This document shows positions 34,524 through 42,949 of a DNA stretch of 64,000 nt, piece by piece. The stretch is from Gemmatimonadota bacterium (GTDB lineage: Bacteria; Gemmatimonadota; Gemmatimonadetes; Gemmatimonadales; GWC2-71-9), in contig VGVQ01000010.1 of assembly GCA_016874005.1 (NCBI GenBank), forward strand, positions 1-64,000, given 5' to 3'. Positions within the stretch are counted from its first letter, which is position 1; each line of letters opens with the position of its first letter. The notes under the pieces are model-generated. The model saw nothing but the letters and a program-made list of their open reading frames with translations, had not been told where the DNA came from and did not search any database. The position numbers and the translations under genes are program-made.

Positions 34524-35363
34524 ATGCCCACCCGCCGACAGTTCCTCAGGTTCGCCGCGGGCGCCGCCGCCGCGGCGACCGCCACCGGTCTCTATGCCTG
34601 GCGAGTCGAGCCCAACTGGCTCGAGATCGTGGAGCGACCGCTCCCCATCGCCAACCTCCCGCGGGCGCTGTCGGGGAGAACCCTGGCCCAGTTGTCGGAT
34701 CTCCACGTCGGACCGCTGGTCGACGATCGCTACCTGATCCGGTCCCTGGAACGCCTCGGCAGACTGAACCCCGATCTGGTCGCCCTCACCGGCGATCTGA
34801 TCACCTACCGGTCTCCCGCCACCTTCGACCAGCTGGGCGAGGTGCTCCGGGCCCTCCCGCCGGGGCGGATCGGCTCGGTTGCCATCCTCGGTAATCACGA
34901 TTACGGGCCGAGGTGGCGGAACATCGAGGTCGCCAACCGGGTGGTCGCCTCGCTCGAGGGCGCGGGGGTGACCGTGTTGCGCAATCAGATGACGACCATC
35001 GCCGGACTCGACATCGTGGGGATCGACGACCTGTGGGCTCGCCGGGTCGATTTGTCGGTCCTGGCTCGGCGGGACTCCGCGGCTCCCGGCATCGTCCTGG
35101 CGCACAATCCCGACTGCGTCGATCGTCCCGACTGGCACGGCTACCGGGGGTGGATCTTGGCGGGGCACACCCATGGAGGGCAGTGTAAGCCGCCGTTCTT
35201 CCGACCACCCTTGCTTCCGGTCGCCAACAAGCGTTACTCTGCCGGGGAGATCGCGCTCGCGGGGGAACGCACCCTCTACGTCAACCGCGGGTTGGGCCAC
35301 CATCTTCGGGTCCGGTTCAATTGCCGGCCGGAGATCACCCTCTTCCGGCTGACCGAGGCCTGA
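34524..35363 (+). CDS. Tat-exported metallophosphoesterase
   Basis: This 279-aa calcineurin-like phosphoesterase has a twin-arginine leader (TRRQFLRFAAGAAAAA). The metal-binding motifs are complete: LSDLHVGPL (DxH), LTGDLITY (GD), ILGNHDYG (GNHD), LAHNPD and LAGHTHGGQ (GHTH). It resembles YkuE/PhoD-like small phosphodiesterases that act on membrane phospholipids or UDP-linked intermediates. ATG 34524 is chosen so that the Tat motif lies near the N-terminus; GTG two codons earlier is possible. It is 20 bases downstream of the AtoE-type gene and likely co-transcribed. Confidence 0.85.
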   Translation: MPTRRQFLRFAAGAAAAATATGLYAWRVEPNWLEIVERPLPIANLPRALSGRTLAQLSDLHVGPLVDDRYLIRSLERLGRLNPDLVALTGDLITYRSPATFDQLGEVLRALPPGRIGSVAILGNHDYGPRWRNIEVANRVVASLEGAGVTVLRNQMTTIAGLDIVGIDDLWARRVDLSVLARRDSAAPGIVLAHNPDCVDRPDWHGYRGWILAGHTHGGQCKPPFFRPPLLPVANKRYSAGEIALAGERTLYVNRGLGHHLRVRFNCRPEITLFRLTEA

Positions 35364-35458
35364 GCTGGCAGGCGAGATCTCGCGAACCCCGGAACCGCAC
35401 GGCTCCCGCCTGCGTTCACCATGGTCACCCCGGCCCCCAACGGCGGAGCACCGCATCC

Positions 35459-36358
35459 ATGGCCACTCAGTCCGACCTCGAGTTCACCTACTCGCTGATC
35501 GACCGGATCTTTCGCCTCAGCCTCGGCGAGATGGCGGATTTCAGCGGCGCCAAGTACGACGGCGACTTTTCGCTCAGCCTCGAGACCGCCCAGCGGCGGA
35601 AGCACCAATACGTGGTCGAGTCGACCCGGATCGCTCCCAGCCAGCGGGTGCTCGATCTCGGCTGCGGCTGGGGACCGATGTTAGGCTACCTTCGTTCGAT
35701 CGGGGCCACGGGGCTGGGCATCACCCTGTCCAGCGCCCAAGCGGCGGCGTGCCGACGCCATGGACTCGATGCCAGAATCCACGACGCGAGAAAACTGGCC
35801 CCGGACACCTTCGGCTCCTTCGACGCGGTCGTGAGCCTTGGCGCCTGGGAGCACTTCTCTTCCCTCGATGAGTATCGGGCCGGCAGACAAGAGGCCATCT
35901 ACGGCGACATCTTTCGACGGGTCGCGAGCCTGATCCCAAGCGGCGGCCGGTTCTTCCTCCAAACGATGGTATTCGGACCCAACATGATCCCGGCCGACCA
36001 GGTATCGGTCGAGGCCCCACCGCATTCGGATGCCTGGTACCTCGGGCTGATGAGCAAGCAGTTCCCGGGGTCGTGGCTGCCGTATGGCCAGGAACAGCTG
36101 GTTCGCTGCGCCGAGCCGCACCTTCGCCTGGTGACCGCGACGAGCGGCAGGCTCGACTACATCGAGGCCATCCGCCAATGGCGGATCCGGTTCGCCCAGC
36201 CCAGCCTGAAGAAGTGGCTCCTCAAGACGCGGCTGTTGCCCCGCTACTTGACCAGCCCCGATTTCCGGCTGGCCTTCACGTCGGGAGTGAGCCCCAACAC
36301 GGTGTGTTTCGAGCGCCTCTTGATGGACCACTTCCGGCTGGTGTTCGAGAAACCTTAG
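35459..36358 (+). CDS. Cyclopropane-fatty-acid-synthase-like SAM methyltransferase
   Basis: This 299-aa class I methyltransferase resembles the CFA synthase/mycolic acid methyltransferase family: SGAKYDGDFSLSLETAQRRK, the SAM-binding VLDLGCGWGPMLGYL, GITLSSAQ and VVSLGAWEHFSSLDEY. It lacks the long N-terminal domain of E. coli Cfa. Members methylate or cyclopropanate unsaturated lipid chains, or small molecules. The catalytic Cys of true CFA synthases is not obvious in this protein, so the reaction is uncertain. The start follows the family; its end overlaps the convergent GNAT gene by 4 bases. Confidence 0.75.
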   Translation: MATQSDLEFTYSLIDRIFRLSLGEMADFSGAKYDGDFSLSLETAQRRKHQYVVESTRIAPSQRVLDLGCGWGPMLGYLRSIGATGLGITLSSAQAAACRRHGLDARIHDARKLAPDTFGSFDAVVSLGAWEHFSSLDEYRAGRQEAIYGDIFRRVASLIPSGGRFFLQTMVFGPNMIPADQVSVEAPPHSDAWYLGLMSKQFPGSWLPYGQEQLVRCAEPHLRLVTATSGRLDYIEAIRQWRIRFAQPSLKKWLLKTRLLPRYLTSPDFRLAFTSGVSPNTVCFERLLMDHFRLVFEKP

Positions 36359-36936
36359 AGGGCCAGACGCACCACCGGGCGAGTCGGTTTCGGCCTGGCC
36401 ACCTCGACGAAACCGGCCCGATCGAACATCGTCTTGGCGCCGAACCAGAAAAACTCGTCGTGGCTGCGGCTGGGTTTGTCGATCGGATACGCCTCGAGCA
36501 TCCCGATCCGCTTCCGCCGGGCGAACCGAATGGCACCCTCGAGCAGCGCGGTGGCGATCCCCTGGCCGCGGAGCGGACCGGGAACCACGAAGCACACCAG
36601 CGACCACACCGGGGTGTCGTCGACCGGCTTCATCACCGGCGACCTCGCGAGCTTGAGATAACTAGTTCTTGGCCCTACGGAAACCCACCCTACCGGCGTT
36701 CGACCCCGATAGCCGAGGAGACCCACGAACTCGCCCCGCCGGACCGCCGCGTGGAGGGCGGCGCGGTTCCGCTGCGACGGGGTCCGACCTCGGGTCGGAG
36801 GCGGCGGCGCGCCGGTGGTCCGGTAGAACATGCACCAGCACCCCCTCGCGATCGAACAGCCCCGGGAGGCGAACACCGCGTCGAGATCGGCCCAGCGCCC
36901 GAGCGTTAGGGGCCGCATGGTCAGTCGCGGGCTCAT
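36355..36936 (-). CDS. GNAT family N-acetyltransferase
   Basis: This 193-aa protein has the acetyl-CoA pyrophosphate loop in VVPGPLRGQGIATALLEGAI (pattern R/Q-x-x-G-x-G/A), preceded by the beta4 strand WSLVCFVVP, and ends in FDRAGFVEVARP, a common GNAT closing motif. The N-terminal half has a Cys/Trp-rich segment (GCSIARGCWCMF) seen in a small-molecule acetyltransferase subgroup. The acceptor is unknown. It is divergent from the large amidohydrolase gene; the 42-base region between them is AT-rich for this genome (GGTAAACTTATCC) and may hold overlapping promoters. Confidence 0.75.
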   Translation of the reverse strand: MSPRLTMRPLTLGRWADLDAVFASRGCSIARGCWCMFYRTTGAPPPPTRGRTPSQRNRAALHAAVRRGEFVGLLGYRGRTPVGWVSVGPRTSYLKLARSPVMKPVDDTPVWSLVCFVVPGPLRGQGIATALLEGAIRFARRKRIGMLEAYPIDKPSRSHDEFFWFGAKTMFDRAGFVEVARPKPTRPVVRLAL

Positions 36937-36978
36937 CTGGTAAACTTATCCCTCGCGTCCTTCACCGACGAGTCCCGC

Positions 36979-39900
36979 ATGCCGTCGTCCTTGGTCCGAT
37001 TGGTCCCCGTGTTCGGGGTCGCCCTGGTCACCGCCGCCGTGGCCCAAACTCCCGCGGCGAGCGACAGCGCCGCCACCGCGGCCGCGCGCGCCAAGTCGCT
37101 CCCGCTGATCGCCACCCGCAACCTGGCGTTCACCGCGACCGAAGGGACCTGGATCTCGCTCGACCTGTCCCCCGACGGCCGGACCATCGTCTTCGAGCTG
37201 CTCGGCGACCTCTACACCATGCCGGTCGGGGGCGGAGCGGCAACCCGGATCACCTCGGGCCAACCGTACGATATGCAGCCTCGCTTCTCGCCGGACGGCC
37301 GGTCGCTCGTCTTCGTGAGCGATCGCGACGGCTCCGAGAACCTCTGGCTCGCCGACGCCGATGGCGGCAATCCCCGCCCGCTCACCACCGGCGAGCGGGA
37401 GAACTACGTCTCGCCGGCCTGGACCCCGGACGGCCGCTACATCTTCGCGACCAAGGGAACCCAGCTGTGGCTCTGGCACACCGACGGCGGATCCGGAATC
37501 CAGATTTCGCCCAAGCCGGCCGCCACCGGACCCCAGACGTCGAGCTACCTCGGTCCCGCGTTCGGTCCGGACCCGCGCTACCTCTGGCTCAACATCCGGG
37601 GACTGCCGACCCTCCCCCTGGCCGCTGCCGACCACGACGAGGCCGAGGACACCAGCCCCCGCTCGGCCCGAAGCTCCCCGCGGCTGCTTGGCGCCTACCA
37701 GGTCGGCCAGCTCGACCGGGAAACCGGCCGGGTGATGGTCCGGACTCATGAACTCGAGGGAGCGTTCCGGCCAGTCGCGAGCCCCGATGGACGGTGGTTG
37801 GTCTATGCCACTCGATTCGATGCCCGGCCCGCCCTCAAGCTCCTCGACCTCACCACTGGCGACGACCGCTGGCTGGTGATGGATGTGGCTCGCGACGACC
37901 ACCAGGGCGGCGGCTCCCGCGATCGCGACCTCTACCCCGGCTCGGCATTCACGCCAGATTCGCGGGCCCTGATCACCAGCTTCGGGGGCAAGATCCGGCG
38001 AGTCGAAATCCCGAGCGGCGCGGCGATCGAGATCCCATTCAGCGCCCGAGTCGACCTGCCGATGGGGCCGCTGGTCAAGTTCGACTATCCGATCGACGAC
38101 ACCACCCTCCTCGTCTCTCAGATTCGGGGTGCCCGACCATCTCCCGATGGCCGCCGACTGGCGTTCATCGCGCTCGATCGCCTTTGGATCGCCGACCTGC
38201 CGCCCGGATCCGGCGGAGCCACCCAACCGACCCCCGCGGTGATCCGAAGCGCCCGGCGGCTGACGACGGCAACGATCGTGGAGCACGGACCGACCTGGTC
38301 GCCGGACGGACGGTACCTCGCCTACGTGACCTGGTCCGATTCCTCCGGGGGCGATATCTACCGCGTCGCCGCCGACGGGTCGGCTCGGCCCGAGCGGCTC
38401 TCCCCCGCGAGTGCGTTCTTCGACAAGCTGGCCTACTCGCGGGACGGCCAGCGCCTGCTCGCGGTCCGCGGCTCGCGACTCCATCGTTTGAAGACGCTGG
38501 AGGACTTCGGGAGCCACAGCGGCGCCTCGGAGCTGGAATACGTCTGGTTACCCGCCGCGGGGGGCCCGATCCACCGGATCGCCTTCGTCGGCGCGGGAAC
38601 CACCCAAGAAGGACGCAACGTTCCCCACATCGGCCCGGACCCGAACCGGTTCTACGTCTGGGCCGGGGCCGAAGGGTTGATTTCGATGCGGTTCGACGGA
38701 TCCGACTCCAAGCCGGTGGTGAAGGTCACCGGGCCAAACCGCCCCGGCTTCTTCCCCGGCGCCCCGCCGACGCCGGCCGTTCCGGACGAGGTGATCCTCA
38801 GTCCGGACGGGCGGCGGGCGATCGCCCGGGTCAGCCGCAATGTGTGGTTAGTGACCGTTCCCCAGGGCGGCGGGGGTGAGGCGCCGGTGGTGTCCGTGAT
38901 GTCTCCGTCCGCCATGCCGGCGCAGCGGCTCACCACGGTCGGCGGCGACTTCGTCGGCTGGCGGCTCGACGGCCGGGTGGCCCACTACGCCATCGGGCGC
39001 TCCTACTTCCAGCACGAGGTGGCCCTGGCCGATTCGCTCTGGCAGGACTCGGTCCGGGTCGCCCGGGCCCGCGAGGCCGGTGGTGGGGCGCCCCGAGCCG
39101 ACTCGACCAGTCGCGCCACGATCGGCTATCACCCCCACCGGGTCGTGGTCGAGATCACGGCGAGGAAGGACCGGCCCGGCGGCACGGTGGCCCTGACGAA
39201 CGCGCGGCTGCTCACCATGCGCGGCAACGAGGTCATCGAGCGCGGCGACGTGGTGGTTCGGGACAACCGGATCGTGGCCGTGGGCCAAAGCGGCCAGGTG
39301 GGAATTCCGGCCGACGCCCGCCGGGTCGACCTCGCCGGCAAGACCATCCTGCCCGGGTACGTCGACATCCACGCCCACACCTGGGTGGCGTGGGGCGTCC
39401 ACCGGCAACAGGTCTCTCAATTCCTCGCCCAGCTGGCATACGGGGTAACGACCCAACGGGACCCCCAGACCTCGTCGGAAGACGTCGTCAGCTACAGCGA
39501 CTTGATGGAAACCGGCGCGATGATCGGACCGCGGCTCTATTCGACCGGCCCCGGCATTTTCGCCGACGACCTGATCAAGAGTCTCGACGACGCCCGGGAC
39601 GTGCTCCGCCGCTACGCCGACCACTACCACACCAAGACGATCAAGCAGTATCTCGCCGGCGACCGCAAAGTCCGCCAGTGGGTGATCACCGCCGCCCGGG
39701 AACTCGGCCTAACGCCGACCACCGAGGGCGGGGCGAATTTCACCATGAACCTCACCCTGATGCAGGATGGCTATGCCGGTCTCGAGCACGCCCTGCCGAT
39801 CAGCCCCTTGTTCGAGGACGTGGTGCAGTTGCATCGGGCCAGCGGTCTCACCTACACCCCAACGTTGATCGTCGCCTACGGCGGCCCGATCGGACGGGAC

Positions 39901-40410
39901 TACTACCTCTCGCGGACCAACGTCGAGCAGGACTCCCGGCTCCGCTTCTTCACGCCGCACGACGAGTTGGACAAGTGGAAGTCGGTCACCTGGCACCGCG
40001 ACGACCAGTACGTCCACACCCTCCACGCCGGGCACCTGGCCCGGATGTACGCGGCCGGAGGGCGCCTGGGGCTCGGCTCCCACGGCGAGGTCCAGGGACT
40101 GGGCGTGCACTGGGAACTCTGGATGATGGCCAGCGGAGGACTCCAGCCCCTCGACGCCCTCAAGATGGCGACGCTGCACAGCGCCGATGCGGTCGGCCTG
40201 GCCGGTGACATCGGATCGATCGAGCCCGGCAAACTGGCCGACCTCCAGGTCCTCGATCAAAACCCGCTCGTCCGGTTGGAGAACTCGACCACGATCCGGT
40301 ACGTGATGAAGAACGGGCGCCTCTATGATGCCAGCAACTTGACCGAGATCTGGCCGCGACAGCGCCCCCTCGAGCCGCGCTGGTGGGCCCGGCTCGAACC
40401 GGAACGCTGA
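36979..40410 (+). CDS. Secreted beta-propeller (PD40/TolB-like)-amidohydrolase fusion
   Basis: This 1143-aa protein has a signal peptide (VPVFGVALVTAAVAQ), a WD40-like beta-propeller built from PD40 repeats (about residues 45-680: LSPDGRTIVFELLGDLYTMP, FSPDGRSLVFVSDRDG, WSPDGRYLAYV and others), and a C-terminal amidohydrolase domain (about 730-1120). In the latter, VDIHAHTW gives the HxH metal site, TKTIKQYL the possible carboxylated Lys, GLEHAL a further His and LGLGSHGEVQGLG replaces the usual GTD motif, as is usual in this fusion family. It probably acts on peptides or modified amino acids outside the cytoplasm. It ends inside the hairpin at 40405-40436. Confidence 0.85.
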   Translation: MPSSLVRLVPVFGVALVTAAVAQTPAASDSAATAAARAKSLPLIATRNLAFTATEGTWISLDLSPDGRTIVFELLGDLYTMPVGGGAATRITSGQPYDMQPRFSPDGRSLVFVSDRDGSENLWLADADGGNPRPLTTGERENYVSPAWTPDGRYIFATKGTQLWLWHTDGGSGIQISPKPAATGPQTSSYLGPAFGPDPRYLWLNIRGLPTLPLAAADHDEAEDTSPRSARSSPRLLGAYQVGQLDRETGRVMVRTHELEGAFRPVASPDGRWLVYATRFDARPALKLLDLTTGDDRWLVMDVARDDHQGGGSRDRDLYPGSAFTPDSRALITSFGGKIRRVEIPSGAAIEIPFSARVDLPMGPLVKFDYPIDDTTLLVSQIRGARPSPDGRRLAFIALDRLWIADLPPGSGGATQPTPAVIRSARRLTTATIVEHGPTWSPDGRYLAYVTWSDSSGGDIYRVAADGSARPERLSPASAFFDKLAYSRDGQRLLAVRGSRLHRLKTLEDFGSHSGASELEYVWLPAAGGPIHRIAFVGAGTTQEGRNVPHIGPDPNRFYVWAGAEGLISMRFDGSDSKPVVKVTGPNRPGFFPGAPPTPAVPDEVILSPDGRRAIARVSRNVWLVTVPQGGGGEAPVVSVMSPSAMPAQRLTTVGGDFVGWRLDGRVAHYAIGRSYFQHEVALADSLWQDSVRVARAREAGGGAPRADSTSRATIGYHPHRVVVEITARKDRPGGTVALTNARLLTMRGNEVIERGDVVVRDNRIVAVGQSGQVGIPADARRVDLAGKTILPGYVDIHAHTWVAWGVHRQQVSQFLAQLAYGVTTQRDPQTSSEDVVSYSDLMETGAMIGPRLYSTGPGIFADDLIKSLDDARDVLRRYADHYHTKTIKQYLAGDRKVRQWVITAARELGLTPTTEGGANFTMNLTLMQDGYAGLEHALPISPLFEDVVQLHRASGLTYTPTLIVAYGGPIGRDYYLSRTNVEQDSRLRFFTPHDELDKWKSVTWHRDDQYVHTLHAGHLARMYAAGGRLGLGSHGEVQGLGVHWELWMMASGGLQPLDALKMATLHSADAVGLAGDIGSIEPGKLADLQVLDQNPLVRLENSTTIRYVMKNGRLYDASNLTEIWPRQRPLEPRWWARLEPER

Positions 40411-40436
40411 GGACCGCTCGACCGGCGTCCTCAGCG
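40405..40436. terminator. Bidirectional hairpin between convergent genes
   Basis: CGCTGAGGAC (40405-40414) and GTCCTCAGCG (40427-40436) form a perfect 10-bp stem with a 12-base loop. The stop codons of both convergent genes (TGA at 40408-40410 plus strand; TGA at 40431-40433 minus strand) sit in the two arms. There is no T-tract on either side, so it may be a rho-independent-like or stalling element rather than a classical terminator. Confidence 0.5.
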
Positions 40437-41167
40437 AGCCGGCAGGCGACTGATCACCTTGCCGGCCTCGTCGAGAAACTCCAAGCTTGGAGCCCCGGTC
40501 GAATCGACCTGGATGACCACCCGTGGCCGGCCCTCCCCGTCGCTCAAGCGGAGCAAGGCCGCTTTGGCCACGTTGCGACCAACGTAGACCCGCTCGGCGA
40601 ACAGCGGGGCCCCGTTCACCCGGGTGGCCTGGAGTTGCTGCATCGCGGTCTGCTTGGCCGGACCGTCGGGCATCGCCCGGACGGAGTCCATCTTGGCCAC
40701 CAGGTCCATGATCGGGACATCCGCCCGATCCGCCACGGTCAGCCCCATTCGGCGGCGGCCGTTGTCGTCGTTGTAGGTGAGATAGAGCACCTGGTCTGAT
40801 TGTACTGGTCGAACGAGAGGTGCCCGCTACCCTGGAACCGCCCGTTTTCGGTCTTGCCGCCGAAGGTCAGGCCGCCGGTTTCGGTCCCCTCGTCGTTGAA
40901 GAAGATGATCCCTGGCCGAGTCCCCCCGGGATAGCCGAACGGCTTGCCGTAAGCGATCGGCCCGATCGAGCGGGATCGGTTGGAAAGCACCATCCGGTAG
41001 TGCCCGTTGGGCTCGACGATGTTGATCCGTTCGACATCGATCTCGGAGAACTTCGCTTTCTGCGGTGGCTGCCGGAAAGCGCTCACGGTGAACACCGCCA
41101 GCAGCAAGGTCGTCGCCAGCCCATAGACCCGGAGAATCCGTAGCTCGCCCCGCTCACCCGTCGTCAT
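40431..41167 (-). pseudogene. Frameshifted gene for a membrane-anchored protein of unknown function
   Basis: Two overlapping minus-strand frames read as one protein of about 245 residues. The first (from ATG 41167, with GGAG upstream) has a TM anchor (LATTLLLAVFTVSAF), then SEIDVERINIVEPNGHYRM and ends in a good frame at HLSFDQYNQ. The second frame continues with DQVLYLTYNDDNGRRRMGL and runs to the TGA at 40431. Inserting one base near 40796 (CAGAC to CAGGAC) restores a continuous protein. The gene is either inactivated, uses a programmed shift, or contains a sequencing error. The product is a periplasm-facing anchored protein of unknown function. Confidence 0.7.
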
Positions 41168-41239
41168 CGCCGATCTCCCGTGTTGGGGCCCCATGACGTA
41201 GCTTTCCGATCGGAGTTTCACCGCCCGGAGCCGTCCCTG

Positions 41240-42904
41240 ATGCGTTCTCGTCTGCTGTGCGCGACCTTGTTCGCGGCCGCGACCCCCGGCTTTGCCCAAC
41301 CCCTGCCGGGGAACCTAACGACGCGGATCGACAGCATCTTCGCGCCGTTCGACCGGACCGACCGCCCTGGTTGCGCGGTCGCGGTGAGCCAAGGCGGCAT
41401 CGTGGGCTACCAGCGGGGCTACGGCATGGCCGATCTCCAATCCGGCCTGGCCATCACCCCCCGGTCGGTCTTCCACGTCGCCTCGGTCTCCAAACAGTTT
41501 GCCGCCGTCGCCGTGGCGCTCCTCGCCGAGGACGGGAAGTTGTCGCTCGACGATCCGGTTCGGAAGTACATCGCCGAGCTGCCGGATTATGGCAAGCCGA
41601 TCACCATCAGGCACCTGATCTACCATACCAGCGGGATTCGGGACCAGTGGGAGCTGCTTGGCATGGCCGGTTGGCGCTACGGGCACGATCTGTTCACCCA
41701 ACAGGACGTCCTCGACATCGTGGCTCGCCAGCGCCGACTCAACTTCGACCCGGGCGAGGAATGGGTCTACAGCAACTCGGGCTATACCCTGTTGGCCGAA
41801 ATCGTCAAACGGGTCACCGGCCAGTCGCTCCGGACTTTCTCCGACCAACGGATATTCCGGCCGCTCGGCATGGCCACCACCCACGTCCATGACGACCATC
41901 AGATGGTGGTGAAGGACAAGACGTCGGCCTATCAGCAGGGGCCCGGCGGCGAGTGGAAGATCAGCCTCCCCACGTTCGACACCCACGGCGCCACCAGCCT
42001 CAACGCCACCGCGAGCGATCTGCTCCGCTGGGCCGACAACTTCTCGACCGCCACCGTCGGCAGCCGCGCCTTGCTCGCCGAGGCGCAGCGAAGCGCGGCG
42101 CTCAACGACGGCAAGCCGATCCATTACGGCTTCGGGATTCAAACGGAGACCTACCGTGGCACCCAGGCCCGCGGCCATGGTGGGGCCGACGCCGGGTTCC
42201 GAGCCGACCTGGTCTGGTTTCCGGACCACGGCCTCGCGGTCGCCGCTCTCTGCAACTTCGCCGAGGCCGTCCCGAGCCGCTATACCCGCGCGATCGCGGA
42301 CCTGGTGTTGGGCGACAAGCTGAGTCCCCGGCCGGCGAAGTCCGCCACGGCCGGCGCGAAGCTTCCGAGCTCGGAGTTGGCGCTGCTCGCGGGCATCTAT
42401 CGCAAACCCGGCACCGATGCCGCCTGGCCCGTGGCCGTTCAGGGCGACCGGGTGGTGCTCGAGGCGTTTGGCGTTCCCCTGGAGCACCTCGATGGACGGC
42501 GGTTCACCGCGTTCGGGCTCGACTTCGAGTTCCTCGGGCCGATGGGCCAACCGGCCACCGGGCTCCGGGCGACGATGGGCGATCAGCTGTTCGACTCGGT
42601 GACGCGGGTGGCGCCATTCACTCCGACCTCGGCCCAGCTGGCGCGTTTCGCCGGCCGGTTCTATAGCGACGAGCTGGATGTGGTCTACACCTTGACCGCG
42701 ACCGATTCCACCCTCGTCCTCACCCGGCTCAAGCAGGAACGTCCCGAAGTCCTCCGACCCGCGTATCAGGACGGATTCATCGGGGCGGCGGGCGCGATTC
42801 GCTTCGAAATGGTCAAGGGTCGGCCCGACCTGTTCTTCTTGACCGGGGGCCGGGTCCGAGGGGTGGAGTTCCGTCGGGGCGATCCCCGGCCACCCAGACG
42901 TTGA
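41240..42904 (+). CDS. Secreted beta-lactamase-fold serine hydrolase with C-terminal extension
   Basis: This 554-aa protein has a signal peptide (LCATLFAAATPGFAQ), a class C beta-lactamase/DD-peptidase domain and about 180 C-terminal residues resembling the lipocalin-like DUF3471/D-aminopeptidase tail (ELALLAGIYRKPG, LARFAGRFYSDELDVVYTL). Motifs: SVSK (Ser82-Lys85), YSN in WVYSNSGYT and HGGADAGFR as the third motif. It may be a D-amino-acid-specific peptidase or esterase. It is divergent from the frameshifted gene and followed 45 bases later by the prolyl oligopeptidase gene. Confidence 0.83.
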   Translation: MRSRLLCATLFAAATPGFAQPLPGNLTTRIDSIFAPFDRTDRPGCAVAVSQGGIVGYQRGYGMADLQSGLAITPRSVFHVASVSKQFAAVAVALLAEDGKLSLDDPVRKYIAELPDYGKPITIRHLIYHTSGIRDQWELLGMAGWRYGHDLFTQQDVLDIVARQRRLNFDPGEEWVYSNSGYTLLAEIVKRVTGQSLRTFSDQRIFRPLGMATTHVHDDHQMVVKDKTSAYQQGPGGEWKISLPTFDTHGATSLNATASDLLRWADNFSTATVGSRALLAEAQRSAALNDGKPIHYGFGIQTETYRGTQARGHGGADAGFRADLVWFPDHGLAVAALCNFAEAVPSRYTRAIADLVLGDKLSPRPAKSATAGAKLPSSELALLAGIYRKPGTDAAWPVAVQGDRVVLEAFGVPLEHLDGRRFTAFGLDFEFLGPMGQPATGLRATMGDQLFDSVTRVAPFTPTSAQLARFAGRFYSDELDVVYTLTATDSTLVLTRLKQERPEVLRPAYQDGFIGAAGAIRFEMVKGRPDLFFLTGGRVRGVEFRRGDPRPPRR

Positions 42905-42949
42905 TCGCCCTGGTGCTGCTGGACGGCAGGGCCCCACGCCATCGTTTCG

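Noticed and set aside
36979-40410. Loss of metal ligands in the amidohydrolase half (GSHGE instead of GTD)
   Set aside because: The same substitution is, as far as I recall, usual in the propeller-amidohydrolase fusion family, so it is not a local defect.
42907-42932. GCCCTG...CAGGGC stem after the serine hydrolase gene as a terminator
   Set aside because: Only 6 bp with a 14-base loop, no T-tract, and the next gene starts 18 bases later on the same strand.
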